From NCBI GenBank assembly GCA_023450835.1, contig JAEXGM010000004.1, positions 1 through 64,000 on the forward strand: DNA of 64,000 nucleotides. Direction: 5' to 3'. The position numbers were made by a program, and so were the translations under genes. Shown piece by piece: positions 49,588-57,883 of this stretch (its first letter is position 1; every line of letters starts with the position of its first letter). The notes beneath the pieces were generated by a model, which searched no databases, was not told the DNA's origin, and was given only the letters and a program-made list of their open reading frames with translations. Source of the stretch: Bacillota bacterium (GTDB lineage: Bacteria; Bacillota; Clostridia; Lachnospirales; Lachnospiraceae).

Positions 49588-52047
49588 ATGAAGAAAATCA
49601 GTCTAAACGGCATGTGGACGATGAAAATAAACGGAGAGAACGTGTATGGAATCGGCAGTGAATATATGCCTGCCAAAGTACCGGGTTCTGTTTATGGGGC
49701 CTTACTGGAATTAGGAAAAATACCTGATCCATATTACAGAGATAATGAACTTAATGCACTAAAACTTATGGAGCAGGATTTTACCTATCAGACAGTTTTT
49801 AATCTGACGGAGGATATGCTTGATCAGGATGGACTTCTACTTCGCTTTGACGGCATTGATACCCTGGGGGAAGTATTTCTGAACGGAACCTCCATGGGGA
49901 AGACCAACAACATGCACCGCATTTGGGAATTTGATATCAAAGAGCTTGCAAGGCCAGGAGAAAATGAATTAAGAGTTGTGCTGTTTTCCCCTACGAAATA
50001 CATTAAGGAAGAGCAGCAAAAATGCTATACCGGCGGCAGTCATGAATGTATGGAGGGTTTTCCGCATATCAGAAAAGCCCATTGTATGTTTGGCTGGGAT
50101 TGGGGTCCAAGACTTCCGGATGCCGGTATCTTCAGGGATGTGAATATATTAGGAATTAAAGAATGCCGCTTTGAACAGGTCTATGTAAGACAGCAGCATG
50201 AGAAGGATAGTGTACTTCTTGATATAGACTGGAGTCTGGAGCTCTTTGGTGAGGATACCCTGGCAGAGGTAGAATTTCAGGTAACCGGACCTGAGGGTGA
50301 AGTATATAAACAGACAGAAGACGGAAGAGTTCTGATAACGGAACCTGAACTTTGGTGGCCTAACGGATATGGAAAACAGCCTTTATATACTGTAAGAGGT
50401 GAAGTTAAGAATGAAAAGGGAGAAGTACTTGATATCTGGGAGAAGAGAATCGGACTTCGTACCCTTACAATAAAGAGAGAAAAAGATGAATGGGGAGAGA
50501 GTTTCTGCCATGTAGTAAACGATGTGCCGGTCTTCGCCATGGGAGCAGATTATATCCCCGAGGATAATATTCTTGGAAGAGTGACAAAAGAGCGTACCGA
50601 AGCTCTGCTTAGTGACTGTATAGCCGCTAACTATAATAGTATCAGAGTATGGGGCGGCGGATATTACCCGGATGACTTTTTCTTTGATATCTGTGACGAG
50701 CTGGGACTTATGGTTTGGCTTGATTTTATGTATGCCTGTGCAAGCTATGAACTGGATGATGAATTTGAGGCTAATATCAGACAGGAAACCATAGATAATG
50801 TTCTTCGCATCAGACACCATGCCTGCCTTGTCCTTTGGTGCGGCAATAACGAGATGGAAACTCAGGTACAGGATAAAGCCTGGAAGCCTTCTCCGAAACA
50901 GGTAATGGACTATATTAAAATATACGAATACATTATACCAGGCATTCTGAAAGAATATGATCCGGTTACCTTTTACTGGCCTTCATCACCCTCCTCAGGA
51001 GGAAATTATGAAGACTCCTGGAATCCCAACAAGGGGGATACCCACTACTGGGATGTTTGGCATGGCAATAAACCTTTTTCGGAATACAGAAAGTTCCATT
51101 TCCGTTATGCTTCGGAATTCGGTTTCCAGTCCTTCCCCTGTTTACAGACAATTGAGAGCTTTACGGAAAAGAAGGACAGAAATATTTTCTCCAGGGTGAT
51201 GGAGATGCACCAGAGAAATGCTGCGGCCAACGGAAAGATACTTAATTATATCTCTGATAATTACCTGTATCCCAAGGATTTTGACCATTTGATATATACT
51301 TCCCAGCTTCTTCAGGCGGATGCTATCCGATATGGTGTAGAGCATTGGAGAAGAAACAGAGGCAGATGTATGGGTGCCATTGTTTGGCAGTTAAATGATA
51401 TCTGGCCTGTTGCCTCCTGGGCGAGCATTGATTATTACGGCAGGTGGAAGGCTCTTCATTATTCGGAGAAGAGATTCTTTGCACCGGTCATGATATCCTG
51501 TGAAGAAGAAGGGGAAATGACAAAGAGACCCTATTGCATTGAGGAACCCCATGATATTGAAAAGTCTGCCAGACTTAACGTAGCCAATGAGACCAGAGAA
51601 GATGTAACGGGAATGGTACGCTGGGCCCTGAGGAATCCCAGGGCAGAGGTTATCCTCCAGGGAGAAGAGGAGATAAAAGTTCCCGCTCTTACCAGTGTAT
51701 GGCTTGATAAGCTTGATTTCAGCGATTATGACGAACTAAAAATGTACCTGACGTTTGAATTTTTAATAGACAACAAAGCAGTCTCCAAGGGAAGCTGTCT
51801 TTTCACTGCTCCAAAGCACTTTGAATTTGAGGACCCGGAACTTAAAGCTCGAATAGAGGGGGATAAGCTTTATATTAACTCAAAGGCCTATGCCAGAAGT
51901 GTGGAGATTTCCAATAAAGCGGGAGATTTAAAGCTCTCTGACAATTATTTTGATGTTAATGGTGAAGAACTCAGTGTGGACATACTTTCCGGCAGTAAGG
52001 AAAATATCAGAATCCGCTCAGTGTATGATATTGGCAGTGTAGAGTAG
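49588..52047 (+). CDS. GH2 family beta-mannosidase-like glycosidase
   Basis: An 819-residue intracellular exo-glycosidase. The N-terminal sugar-binding domain has KISLNGMWTMKINGENVYGI and FDGIDTLGEVFLNGTSMG; then HCMFGWDWGPRLPDAGIFRD, typical of beta-mannosidases; the TIM barrel has acid/base Glu422 in LVLWCGNNEMETQ and nucleophile Glu510 in RYASEFGFQSFPCLQTIE. C-terminal beta-sandwich domains follow. No signal peptide. It would release mannose from manno-oligosaccharides or N-glycan cores. It lies 15 bp after the fusion gene, probably only co-transcribed by chance. Confidence 0.94.
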   Translation: MKKISLNGMWTMKINGENVYGIGSEYMPAKVPGSVYGALLELGKIPDPYYRDNELNALKLMEQDFTYQTVFNLTEDMLDQDGLLLRFDGIDTLGEVFLNGTSMGKTNNMHRIWEFDIKELARPGENELRVVLFSPTKYIKEEQQKCYTGGSHECMEGFPHIRKAHCMFGWDWGPRLPDAGIFRDVNILGIKECRFEQVYVRQQHEKDSVLLDIDWSLELFGEDTLAEVEFQVTGPEGEVYKQTEDGRVLITEPELWWPNGYGKQPLYTVRGEVKNEKGEVLDIWEKRIGLRTLTIKREKDEWGESFCHVVNDVPVFAMGADYIPEDNILGRVTKERTEALLSDCIAANYNSIRVWGGGYYPDDFFFDICDELGLMVWLDFMYACASYELDDEFEANIRQETIDNVLRIRHHACLVLWCGNNEMETQVQDKAWKPSPKQVMDYIKIYEYIIPGILKEYDPVTFYWPSSPSSGGNYEDSWNPNKGDTHYWDVWHGNKPFSEYRKFHFRYASEFGFQSFPCLQTIESFTEKKDRNIFSRVMEMHQRNAAANGKILNYISDNYLYPKDFDHLIYTSQLLQADAIRYGVEHWRRNRGRCMGAIVWQLNDIWPVASWASIDYYGRWKALHYSEKRFFAPVMISCEEEGEMTKRPYCIEEPHDIEKSARLNVANETREDVTGMVRWALRNPRAEVILQGEEEIKVPALTSVWLDKLDFSDYDELKMYLTFEFLIDNKAVSKGSCLFTAPKHFEFEDPELKARIEGDKLYINSKAYARSVEISNKAGDLKLSDNYFDVNGEELSVDILSGSKENIRIRSVYDIGSVE

Positions 52048-52204
52048 GAATTATGAAAGACATAATTCCTACATAAATATGAGCTGACACCCATATTTAC
52101 GGTGTGTCGGCGGCTGGAGGTTAGTAGGAATTATTGAAAAGAATAATTCCTACATAAATATGAGCTGACGCCCATATTTACGGCGCGTTGGCAGCTGGAG
52201 GTTA
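52044..52204 (+). repeat. Tandem duplicated hairpin repeat, family R2, before ruvA
   Basis: Two adjacent units (52044-52123, 80 bp, and 52124-52204, 81 bp). Each has a stem GTAGGAATTAT/ATAATTCCTAC, then GCTGACRCC, a loop with CATATTTAC, GGYGYGTYGGC and CTGGAGGTTA. In unit 2 the stem gains one pair (T on the left, A on the right). The last GGAGG lies 12 bases before the ruvA GTG, and a third partial unit (AGTAGGAG) touches it. Confidence 0.85.
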
Positions 52205-52211
52205 AGTAGGA

Positions 52212-52841
52212 GTGATAGCATATGTTAAGGGAGAGCTTATTCTGGTGGCGGAGGATGGAGTTATTGTCGAGGCAAGTGGCCTTGGGTATGACATCAAGAT
52301 GCCTCTTTCCAGTTTGAGCAATCTTCCCAGAATTGGAAATATAGTAACAATTTATACTTATTTATATGTCAGAGAAGACAATGTGGGGCTATTTGGTTTC
52401 CTGACCAGGGAGGATTTGAATATCTTCAAGCTCTTAATTACGGTTAATGGAATTGGTCCCAAAGGTGCGCTTGGAATACTTTCTTCTATCACACCGGATG
52501 ACTTAAGATTTGCGGTGCTCTCAGAGGATACTAAGACAATAGCCAAAGCACCGGGAATTGGAGCCAAGACAGCCGGCAAGCTGATAATTGAATTAAAAGA
52601 TAAGCTAAAGCTAAGCGATGCCTTTGAAGAACGTCTGGCAAAGAATCTTGGAGGAGACCTTGCCATTAAGAATGAAGGTAATGCCATTTATGAGGTAAGA
52701 AAAGAAGGAATTGAAGCTTTGACAGCGCTGGGGTATTCTGCGGCGGAAGCGGCTAAGGCCATAGGTGCTGTTGAGATAAAAGAAGATATGACGGTAGAGG
52801 ATGTGCTTAAGCTGTCCTTAAAGAACTTGAATTTCTTATAG
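52212..52841 (+). CDS. ruvA: Holliday junction branch migration protein RuvA
   Basis: A 209-residue DNA-junction-binding subunit that loads RuvB. Seen: MIAYVKGELILVAEDGVIVE (start), VREDNVGLFGFLTREDLNIF, two HhH motifs (FKLLITVNGIGPKGALGILS and TIAKAPGIGAKTAGKLIIEL) and the RuvB-binding C-terminal domain EGIEALTALGYSAAEAAKAI. The start is GTG 52212, directly behind the repeat units. ruvB follows 21 bp later. Confidence 0.96.
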   Translation: MIAYVKGELILVAEDGVIVEASGLGYDIKMPLSSLSNLPRIGNIVTIYTYLYVREDNVGLFGFLTREDLNIFKLLITVNGIGPKGALGILSSITPDDLRFAVLSEDTKTIAKAPGIGAKTAGKLIIELKDKLKLSDAFEERLAKNLGGDLAIKNEGNAIYEVRKEGIEALTALGYSAAEAAKAIGAVEIKEDMTVEDVLKLSLKNLNFL

Positions 52842-52862
52842 TTTTAAGGCATGGAGGTTTAA

Positions 52863-53873
52863 ATGGAAAAGCGTATTATAAGCACAGAATTGACAGAAGA
52901 AGATAAGCGAATAGAGAATACACTTAGACCTCAGCTGTTAGAGAATTACATAGGGCAGGAGAAGGCTAAGTCGAATCTTAAGATATATATTGAGGCGGCC
53001 AAACAAAGGGGAGAATCCTTGGATCACGTACTTTTCTATGGGCCTCCCGGTCTTGGCAAGACAACTCTGGCCGGAATTATAGCCAATGAAATGTCGGTAA
53101 ATATGAAAGTTACCTCCGGTCCTGCCATAGAAAAGCCCGGAGAAATGGCGGCAATTCTAAGCAATTTAAAAGAAGGGGATGTACTCTTTGTAGACGAAAT
53201 CCACCGCTTGAACCGTCAGGTAGAGGAACTTTTATATCCGGCCATGGAAGACTTTGCAATTGACATCGTCATCGGTAAGGGTGCGGCTGCCAAGTCTATC
53301 CGTTTGGATTTGCCGAAATTTACTCTGGTAGGAGCCACCACCAGAGCAGGTATGCTGACGCCTCCTTTAAGAGACCGTTTTGGAGTCGTAAGCCGTCTTG
53401 AATTTTACACCAGTGATGAATTGAAAGATATCATATGCCGTTCCGCTGTTGTTTTAAAAGTGGACATTGACGGTGAAGGAGCTTATGAACTGGCAAGGCG
53501 TTCCAGAGGTACCCCAAGGCTTGCCAACAGGCTGCTAAAGAGGGTAAGAGATTTTGCCCAGGTAAAATATGACGGTCATATTACAAAAGAAGTAGCTGAC
53601 TTCGCCCTGGATTTACTGGAAGTGGACAAGCTTGGTCTTGATAACATGGACAGGGCAATCATCCTTGCCATGATTGAGAAATTCAACGGAGGACCGGTGG
53701 GTATCGAGACAGTGGCAGCCACCCTGGGAGAAGACCCCGGAACAATAGAAGAAGTCTATGAGCCTTATCTTGTCCAGAATGGATTGATACTTAGGACACC
53801 CAGAGGACGAATGGTGTCGGGGCTTGGGTACAGGCATTTTGGGCTGGCGGAGAAGTCGGAGGCGAATGGATGA
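52863..53873 (+). CDS. ruvB: Holliday junction branch migration helicase RuvB
   Basis: A 336-residue AAA+ motor that drives branch migration with RuvA. Motifs: RPQLLENYIGQEKAKSNLKI, Walker A FYGPPGLGKTTLAGI, Walker B VLFVDEIHRLNRQVEELLYP, sensor LVGATTRAGMLTPPLRDRFG (Arg finger region) and the winged-helix end VYEPYLVQNGLILRTPRGRM. No ruvC gene lies nearby, as is common in Firmicutes, which use RecU. ATG at 52863 follows GGAGG. Confidence 0.98.
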   Translation: MEKRIISTELTEEDKRIENTLRPQLLENYIGQEKAKSNLKIYIEAAKQRGESLDHVLFYGPPGLGKTTLAGIIANEMSVNMKVTSGPAIEKPGEMAAILSNLKEGDVLFVDEIHRLNRQVEELLYPAMEDFAIDIVIGKGAAAKSIRLDLPKFTLVGATTRAGMLTPPLRDRFGVVSRLEFYTSDELKDIICRSAVVLKVDIDGEGAYELARRSRGTPRLANRLLKRVRDFAQVKYDGHITKEVADFALDLLEVDKLGLDNMDRAIILAMIEKFNGGPVGIETVAATLGEDPGTIEEVYEPYLVQNGLILRTPRGRMVSGLGYRHFGLAEKSEANG

Positions 53874-53894
53874 CGGAGGTCTTTGGGGGCGGAC

Positions 53895-54126
53895 GATGAT
53901 TCTGGTTTATATTTTTTCATTTTCTTGTTCAGGGCTTTAAATTCCACTAAAACGCCAGCAATTGCTCCTGGCAGGTGAAAGGATGCCAAACTCACCTTGA
54001 AGGTTATCGCTGGATTAGGCTGTGAGCTCGCACAATGGCAACCTTTCACCTAGGAGTAATTGCTGCCGTTTAAGTGTCATTAGAAGCCCTTCAATAGAAA
54101 ATGAAGAAATATAAACCAGAATCATC
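53895..54126. repeat. 232-bp palindromic element A
   Basis: The left arm (53895-53978) and right arm (54035-54126) are imperfect inverted copies over about 85 bp: GATGATTCTGGTTTATATTT pairs with AAATATAAACCAGAATCATC, AGGGCT with AGCCCT, GCAGCAATTACTCCTAGGTG-like with its partner, and an inner stem GGTGAAAGGATGCC/GGCAACCTTTCACC. The central 56 bp includes GTGAGCTC. Read on the minus strand it aligns along its whole length with element B at 54353-54584. Confidence 0.9.
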
Positions 54127-54352
54127 TGGGTACTCTCTATAAGACTCGTGCCATATTTCTGCAAAGAATAATCCGCAGTAGATATAGTAGATAAATTACG
54201 GAATTTTAGGACATATTAAAACAAATAGTGGAAATAGTGGAAACATAAGACATCTTTTTAACTGAGAGTTCGCCTTGTGATTTTGAATTGAGGGTTTTAC
54301 CGTCTACCGTTCAGCTTTTATTTTACACAAGAGAATTCTATAGCCAAGTACA
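54127..54352. other. Spacer between palindromes A and B
   Basis: 226 bp, AT-rich, no ORF or promoter I can support. Confidence 0.4.
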
Positions 54353-54584
54353 GATGGTTTCTGAGTCCATTCAGGCATTTTATATTGAAGGGCTGCATAT
54401 GACACTTAAATGGCAGCAGTTATGACTAGGTAAAATTACACCATGTCTGAGCTCACAGTGTCACATAGCCAATAACTTTGATGCGAGTTTGGTGTAATTT
54501 TACCTTCCAGGAATAACTGCTGCCATTTTAGTGGAATTCGCAGCCCTGAACGAGAAAATGAATGAATGGACTCAGAAATCATCG
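54353..54584. repeat. 232-bp palindromic element B
   Basis: Arms 54353-54444 and 54490-54584: GATGGTTTCTGAGTCCATTC with its partner GAATGGACTCAGAAATCATC, AGGGCTGC with GCAGCCCT, TGGCAGCAGTTAT with ATAACTGCTGCCA, and an inner stem GGTAAAATTACACCA/TGGTGTAATTTTACC. The central segment contains GAGCTCACAG and ATAACTTTGATGCGAGTT, matching the reversed centre of element A. It ends 180 bp before zapA. Confidence 0.9.
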
Positions 54585-54764
54585 TCCGTCTCCCATTATC
54601 TTGTATTCAATATTATGCTGAACTGTCACGTTTGCAGTACTTGCGGACAAGAAAAGCTTGCCTTAGTTTCGAGTATATATTATAATGAACAAATAGAAGG
54701 AAAAACAGGAAATACAAGGAAGGTATGCTGTACCGGACAGGTTCAGATAGAATGAGGCAGCCAC

Positions 54765-55178
54765 ATGAACAAGATGAACAATATCGAAGTCATCATTAAT
54801 AATAAAAAATATACACTGCGTGGCTATGAGAGCGAAGAGTATCTTCAGAAAGTGGCATCTTATATTAACAGTAAAAACAGTGAATTTAAAAAGCAGGATT
54901 TTTATAAAATGCTGGATTCCGATATGAAGAGCATCCTGATGGAGATTAATATAGCGGATGACTATTTTAAGGTCAGGGAGCAGGTCAAAGAAGTCGAGCA
55001 GGAAAATGAAGAAAAAGCCAAAGAAATATTTGAATTAAAGCATGAACTGGTATCTCTTACTACTAAGTTAAATGAAGCGGAAAAAACCATAGCTGCTCTG
55101 AAAGAAGAGCTTAACGAGAACCAGAAGAAGATTATAAGGCTTGAAACAGAATTAGGAAATAAACATACCAAAGGTTAA
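54765..55178 (+). CDS. zapA: Cell division protein ZapA
   Basis: A 137-residue FtsZ-ring-associated protein: NNIEVIINNKKYTLRGYESE, EYLQKVASYINSKNSEFKKQ, and a coiled coil from residue 60 to the end (VKEVEQENEEKAKEIFELKH). ZapA bundles FtsZ protofilaments. The gene lies between ruvAB and the U32 protein, the usual order in Clostridia. ATG 54765 is used; ATG 54774 is an alternative. Confidence 0.9.
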   Translation: MNKMNNIEVIINNKKYTLRGYESEEYLQKVASYINSKNSEFKKQDFYKMLDSDMKSILMEINIADDYFKVREQVKEVEQENEEKAKEIFELKHELVSLTTKLNEAEKTIAALKEELNENQKKIIRLETELGNKHTKG

Positions 55179-55287
55179 TTACAAGGCTGCTGCAATCACT
55201 AGGGGAATAAGCCCATCGTTGCACCAGCCTGTTTCTTATTCAGGATATATTAATTACAATACAGGAAAGTTTAGATTGGAGTTTTAA

Positions 55288-57729
55288 ATGAAAACAGTTG
55301 AAATATTGTCTCCGGCGGGTTCATTTGACAGTTTAAAGGCGGCAGTGAATGCTTCCTGTGACGCTGTTTATGTAGGAGGCGTGAAATTCGGAGCAAGGGC
55401 CTATGCGGATAACTTTACTCCTGACACTATGAAAGAAGCAATTGACTTCGTGCATCTTCATGGGAAGAAGTTATATATGACAGTGAATACGCTGCTTAAG
55501 AATAACGAGCTTGAAAAGGAACTCTATGAATATATCAAGAGGTATTACGAACTGGGAGTAGATGCAGTTATCGTACAGGACCTTGGTGTACTTCATTTTC
55601 TTCATAATTATTTTCCGGGACTCCCCCTGCATGCCAGTACCCAGATGTCTCTTACCATGGGTGAAGGAGCCAATGTGCTAAAGGAAATGGGAGTTACCAG
55701 AGTTGTTAATGCAAGGGAACTTAGTCTTGCAGAAATCAGGGAAATGCGCAAGTCAACAGAGCTTGAGATTGAATCTTTTGTCCATGGGGCTTTGTGCTAT
55801 TGTTATTCCGGGAAATGCCTCCTCAGCAGTATGATTGGGGGAAGAAGCGGCAACAGGGGAAGATGTGCGCAGCCCTGCAGGATGCCCTACCAGCTGCAGA
55901 TTGACGGCGAGAACAAAGGAAATGGATATTACCTGAGTCCAAAGGATATAAAGACCTTGGAAATTCTTCCAAAACTGATACAGGCCGGTATTGATTCCTT
56001 CAAAATCGAAGGCAGAATGAAAAGCCCGGAATATACTGCTGCAGTGACTTCCGTTTACCGTAAATACAGGGATTTGTACTATGAACTTGGAGAAGCCGGT
56101 TATGAGGATTATCAAAAACGTCATGGGGGAGAATTAGAAGGAGATATCAGAGACCTTTCTGATATTTACAACAGAGGGGGATTTTCTAAAGGGTATTATG
56201 AGATGAGGAACGGCATCTCCATGTTGTCCCTTGAAAGGCCGAACCACAGCGGCGTACCCATTGGAAAGGTTATTAAAAGTACCGATTCCAATATGACAAT
56301 TGAGTTAACCGAAGACATCAATGCCCAGGATATTCTGGAAGTCAGAAAAGGCAATGATGTACTCTATGAATATACTGTTAAAACCGGTGAGGATAAAGGA
56401 AAGAAGGTTACTGCCAACTATAAAAAGGGGTTAAAAATTCTTCCCGGATTATCGGTTTACCGTACCAGAAATAATTCCCTGCTAAGTAAGCTGAAAGAGG
56501 AATATCTGGAGAAGAAGAGCAGAATCCCTATAAATGGACATTTTATTGCTGCTGCAGGAGAACCTTTATGTCTGACCTTGAGGGCCTATGACAAGGAAGT
56601 AAGCGTATACGGAGACGTTCCGGACCTGGCAGAGAACCAGCCGGTTACAAAGGAACGCCTGTATAAGCAGTTAGACAAATTAGGTGATACAGAAGTTTAT
56701 TTTGACACTCTGACAATTGATCTTACAGGCAATCTCTTTATACCGGTAGGCAAGCTTAATGAGCTGAGAAGAGAAGGGGTACAGGCTCTGACCCGCGAAA
56801 TAACAGAAAGTTACCGAAGAGAGGAAGTTCCGGAGAAGGGTGTATTTCACTATTCTGCTGTAAATGGGCAAAATATGGAAGTTTCCGTTCTGGTTCAGAC
56901 GAAGGCGCAGCTTGAGGCGGTATGGGACAACCCTCAGGTAGAGGAAATCATACTGGAGAGTGACATGACTTCACTAAAAGAGCTGATTCCTTATACCGAA
57001 GGAATTAAGAACAGGGGTAAACAGGCGATCCTTGCTCTTCCCCATGTCTTCAGGAGAAACAGCTATGAGATGTTCCTTAAGAATAAATCCTATTTGGAAG
57101 ATAATACTATAGATGGTTATCTTGTAAGAACGCTGGAAGAATATGAACTGCTCCAAAAGAATTTTCAAACCACGAAAAAGCTGATTGGAGACACCTGCCT
57201 GTATGCTATGAACCGTCATGGGGCAGAGTATTTAAAACAGCTTGGCTTTGTGGGGATTACGGCACCTTTAGAATTAAATTTTCAGGAGCTGCATGAAATC
57301 TCGGAGATTTATCAATATTATACTGTCTATTCAAGACTTCCGGTTATGATAACAGCCCAATGTCTTTATCTGACAGGGGACAGCAGGGATAAGCAGCCAA
57401 TAAACGGAGTATCGCCGGAAGCATGCTGCTTAAGGGATTCAAAAGAAGCCTATCTCTATGACCGCTTTCAGAATGCCTTTCCGGTTATGAGGCATTGCAG
57501 GGAGTGCTATAATGTGATTTATAACAGTAAGACTTTTTCTTTATTGTCTCTTGCAAAGGATGTAAAAACGTTAAATCCAGCCTATATCAGACTTGATTTT
57601 ACAGGTGAGAGCGGAGAAGAGACCAGGGATATTTTAAACAATTATATAGATGCCTACCTTTACGGTAAACCTGTCAGTGAAAAGGAGACGGATATCACCA
57701 GGGGACATTTTAAAAGGGGCATTGAATGA
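55288..57729 (+). CDS. Peptidase U32 family protein (RlhA/TrhP-like, long form)
   Basis: An 813-residue protein. N-terminal U32 domain: VEILSPAGSFDSLKAAVNAS, DAVYVGGVKFGARAYADNFT, VHGALCYCYSGKCLLSSMIG and GNRGRCAQPCRMPYQL with iron-sulfur cysteines, then KSPEYTAAVTSVYRKYRDL. A DUF3656-type C-terminal half holds further cysteines near MRHCRECYNVIYNSKTFSLL. Relatives hydroxylate rRNA or tRNA (RlhA, TrhP) using prephenate-derived oxygen; the old 'collagenase' label is not supported. The role of this long form is not settled. Confidence 0.9.
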   Translation: MKTVEILSPAGSFDSLKAAVNASCDAVYVGGVKFGARAYADNFTPDTMKEAIDFVHLHGKKLYMTVNTLLKNNELEKELYEYIKRYYELGVDAVIVQDLGVLHFLHNYFPGLPLHASTQMSLTMGEGANVLKEMGVTRVVNARELSLAEIREMRKSTELEIESFVHGALCYCYSGKCLLSSMIGGRSGNRGRCAQPCRMPYQLQIDGENKGNGYYLSPKDIKTLEILPKLIQAGIDSFKIEGRMKSPEYTAAVTSVYRKYRDLYYELGEAGYEDYQKRHGGELEGDIRDLSDIYNRGGFSKGYYEMRNGISMLSLERPNHSGVPIGKVIKSTDSNMTIELTEDINAQDILEVRKGNDVLYEYTVKTGEDKGKKVTANYKKGLKILPGLSVYRTRNNSLLSKLKEEYLEKKSRIPINGHFIAAAGEPLCLTLRAYDKEVSVYGDVPDLAENQPVTKERLYKQLDKLGDTEVYFDTLTIDLTGNLFIPVGKLNELRREGVQALTREITESYRREEVPEKGVFHYSAVNGQNMEVSVLVQTKAQLEAVWDNPQVEEIILESDMTSLKELIPYTEGIKNRGKQAILALPHVFRRNSYEMFLKNKSYLEDNTIDGYLVRTLEEYELLQKNFQTTKKLIGDTCLYAMNRHGAEYLKQLGFVGITAPLELNFQELHEISEIYQYYTVYSRLPVMITAQCLYLTGDSRDKQPINGVSPEACCLRDSKEAYLYDRFQNAFPVMRHCRECYNVIYNSKTFSLLSLAKDVKTLNPAYIRLDFTGESGEETRDILNNYIDAYLYGKPVSEKETDITRGHFKRGIE

Positions 57730-57845
57730 ATTATTAAAAGGCATAATTCATTCACATGTTTGTGCCTGCGAAATCCTCGGCGCAAACATGAGTTGCGCTG
57801 GAAAGGGTATATTCCTTCACTCGTCGGGAAGGCATATTAGAAAAA
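57722..57845 (+). repeat. Hairpin repeat family R2, before ftsW
   Basis: Stem GAATGAATTATT/ATAATTCATTC, then CATGTTTGTGCC/GGCGCAAACATG around TGCGAAATCCTC, then TTGCGCTGGAAAGGGTATA and CGGGAAGGCAT. It begins inside the last codons of the U32 gene. It shares CCTGCG-AATCCTCGGC with the copy at 39476. Confidence 0.75.
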
Positions 57846-57883
57846 ATAGATTATTTACAGGGGCAGAAAGAGGGTGATACAAG

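Noticed and set aside
53765..54049. 94-codon minus-strand ORF over palindrome A
   Set aside because: It overlaps the end of ruvB and the palindrome and has no ribosome site.
54531..54755. 74-codon plus-strand ORF covering the right arm of palindrome B
   Set aside because: No ribosome site, and its first third is the palindrome arm. The similar minus-strand reading of element A (VEFKALNKKM versus VEFAALNEKM) is explained by DNA homology of the elements.
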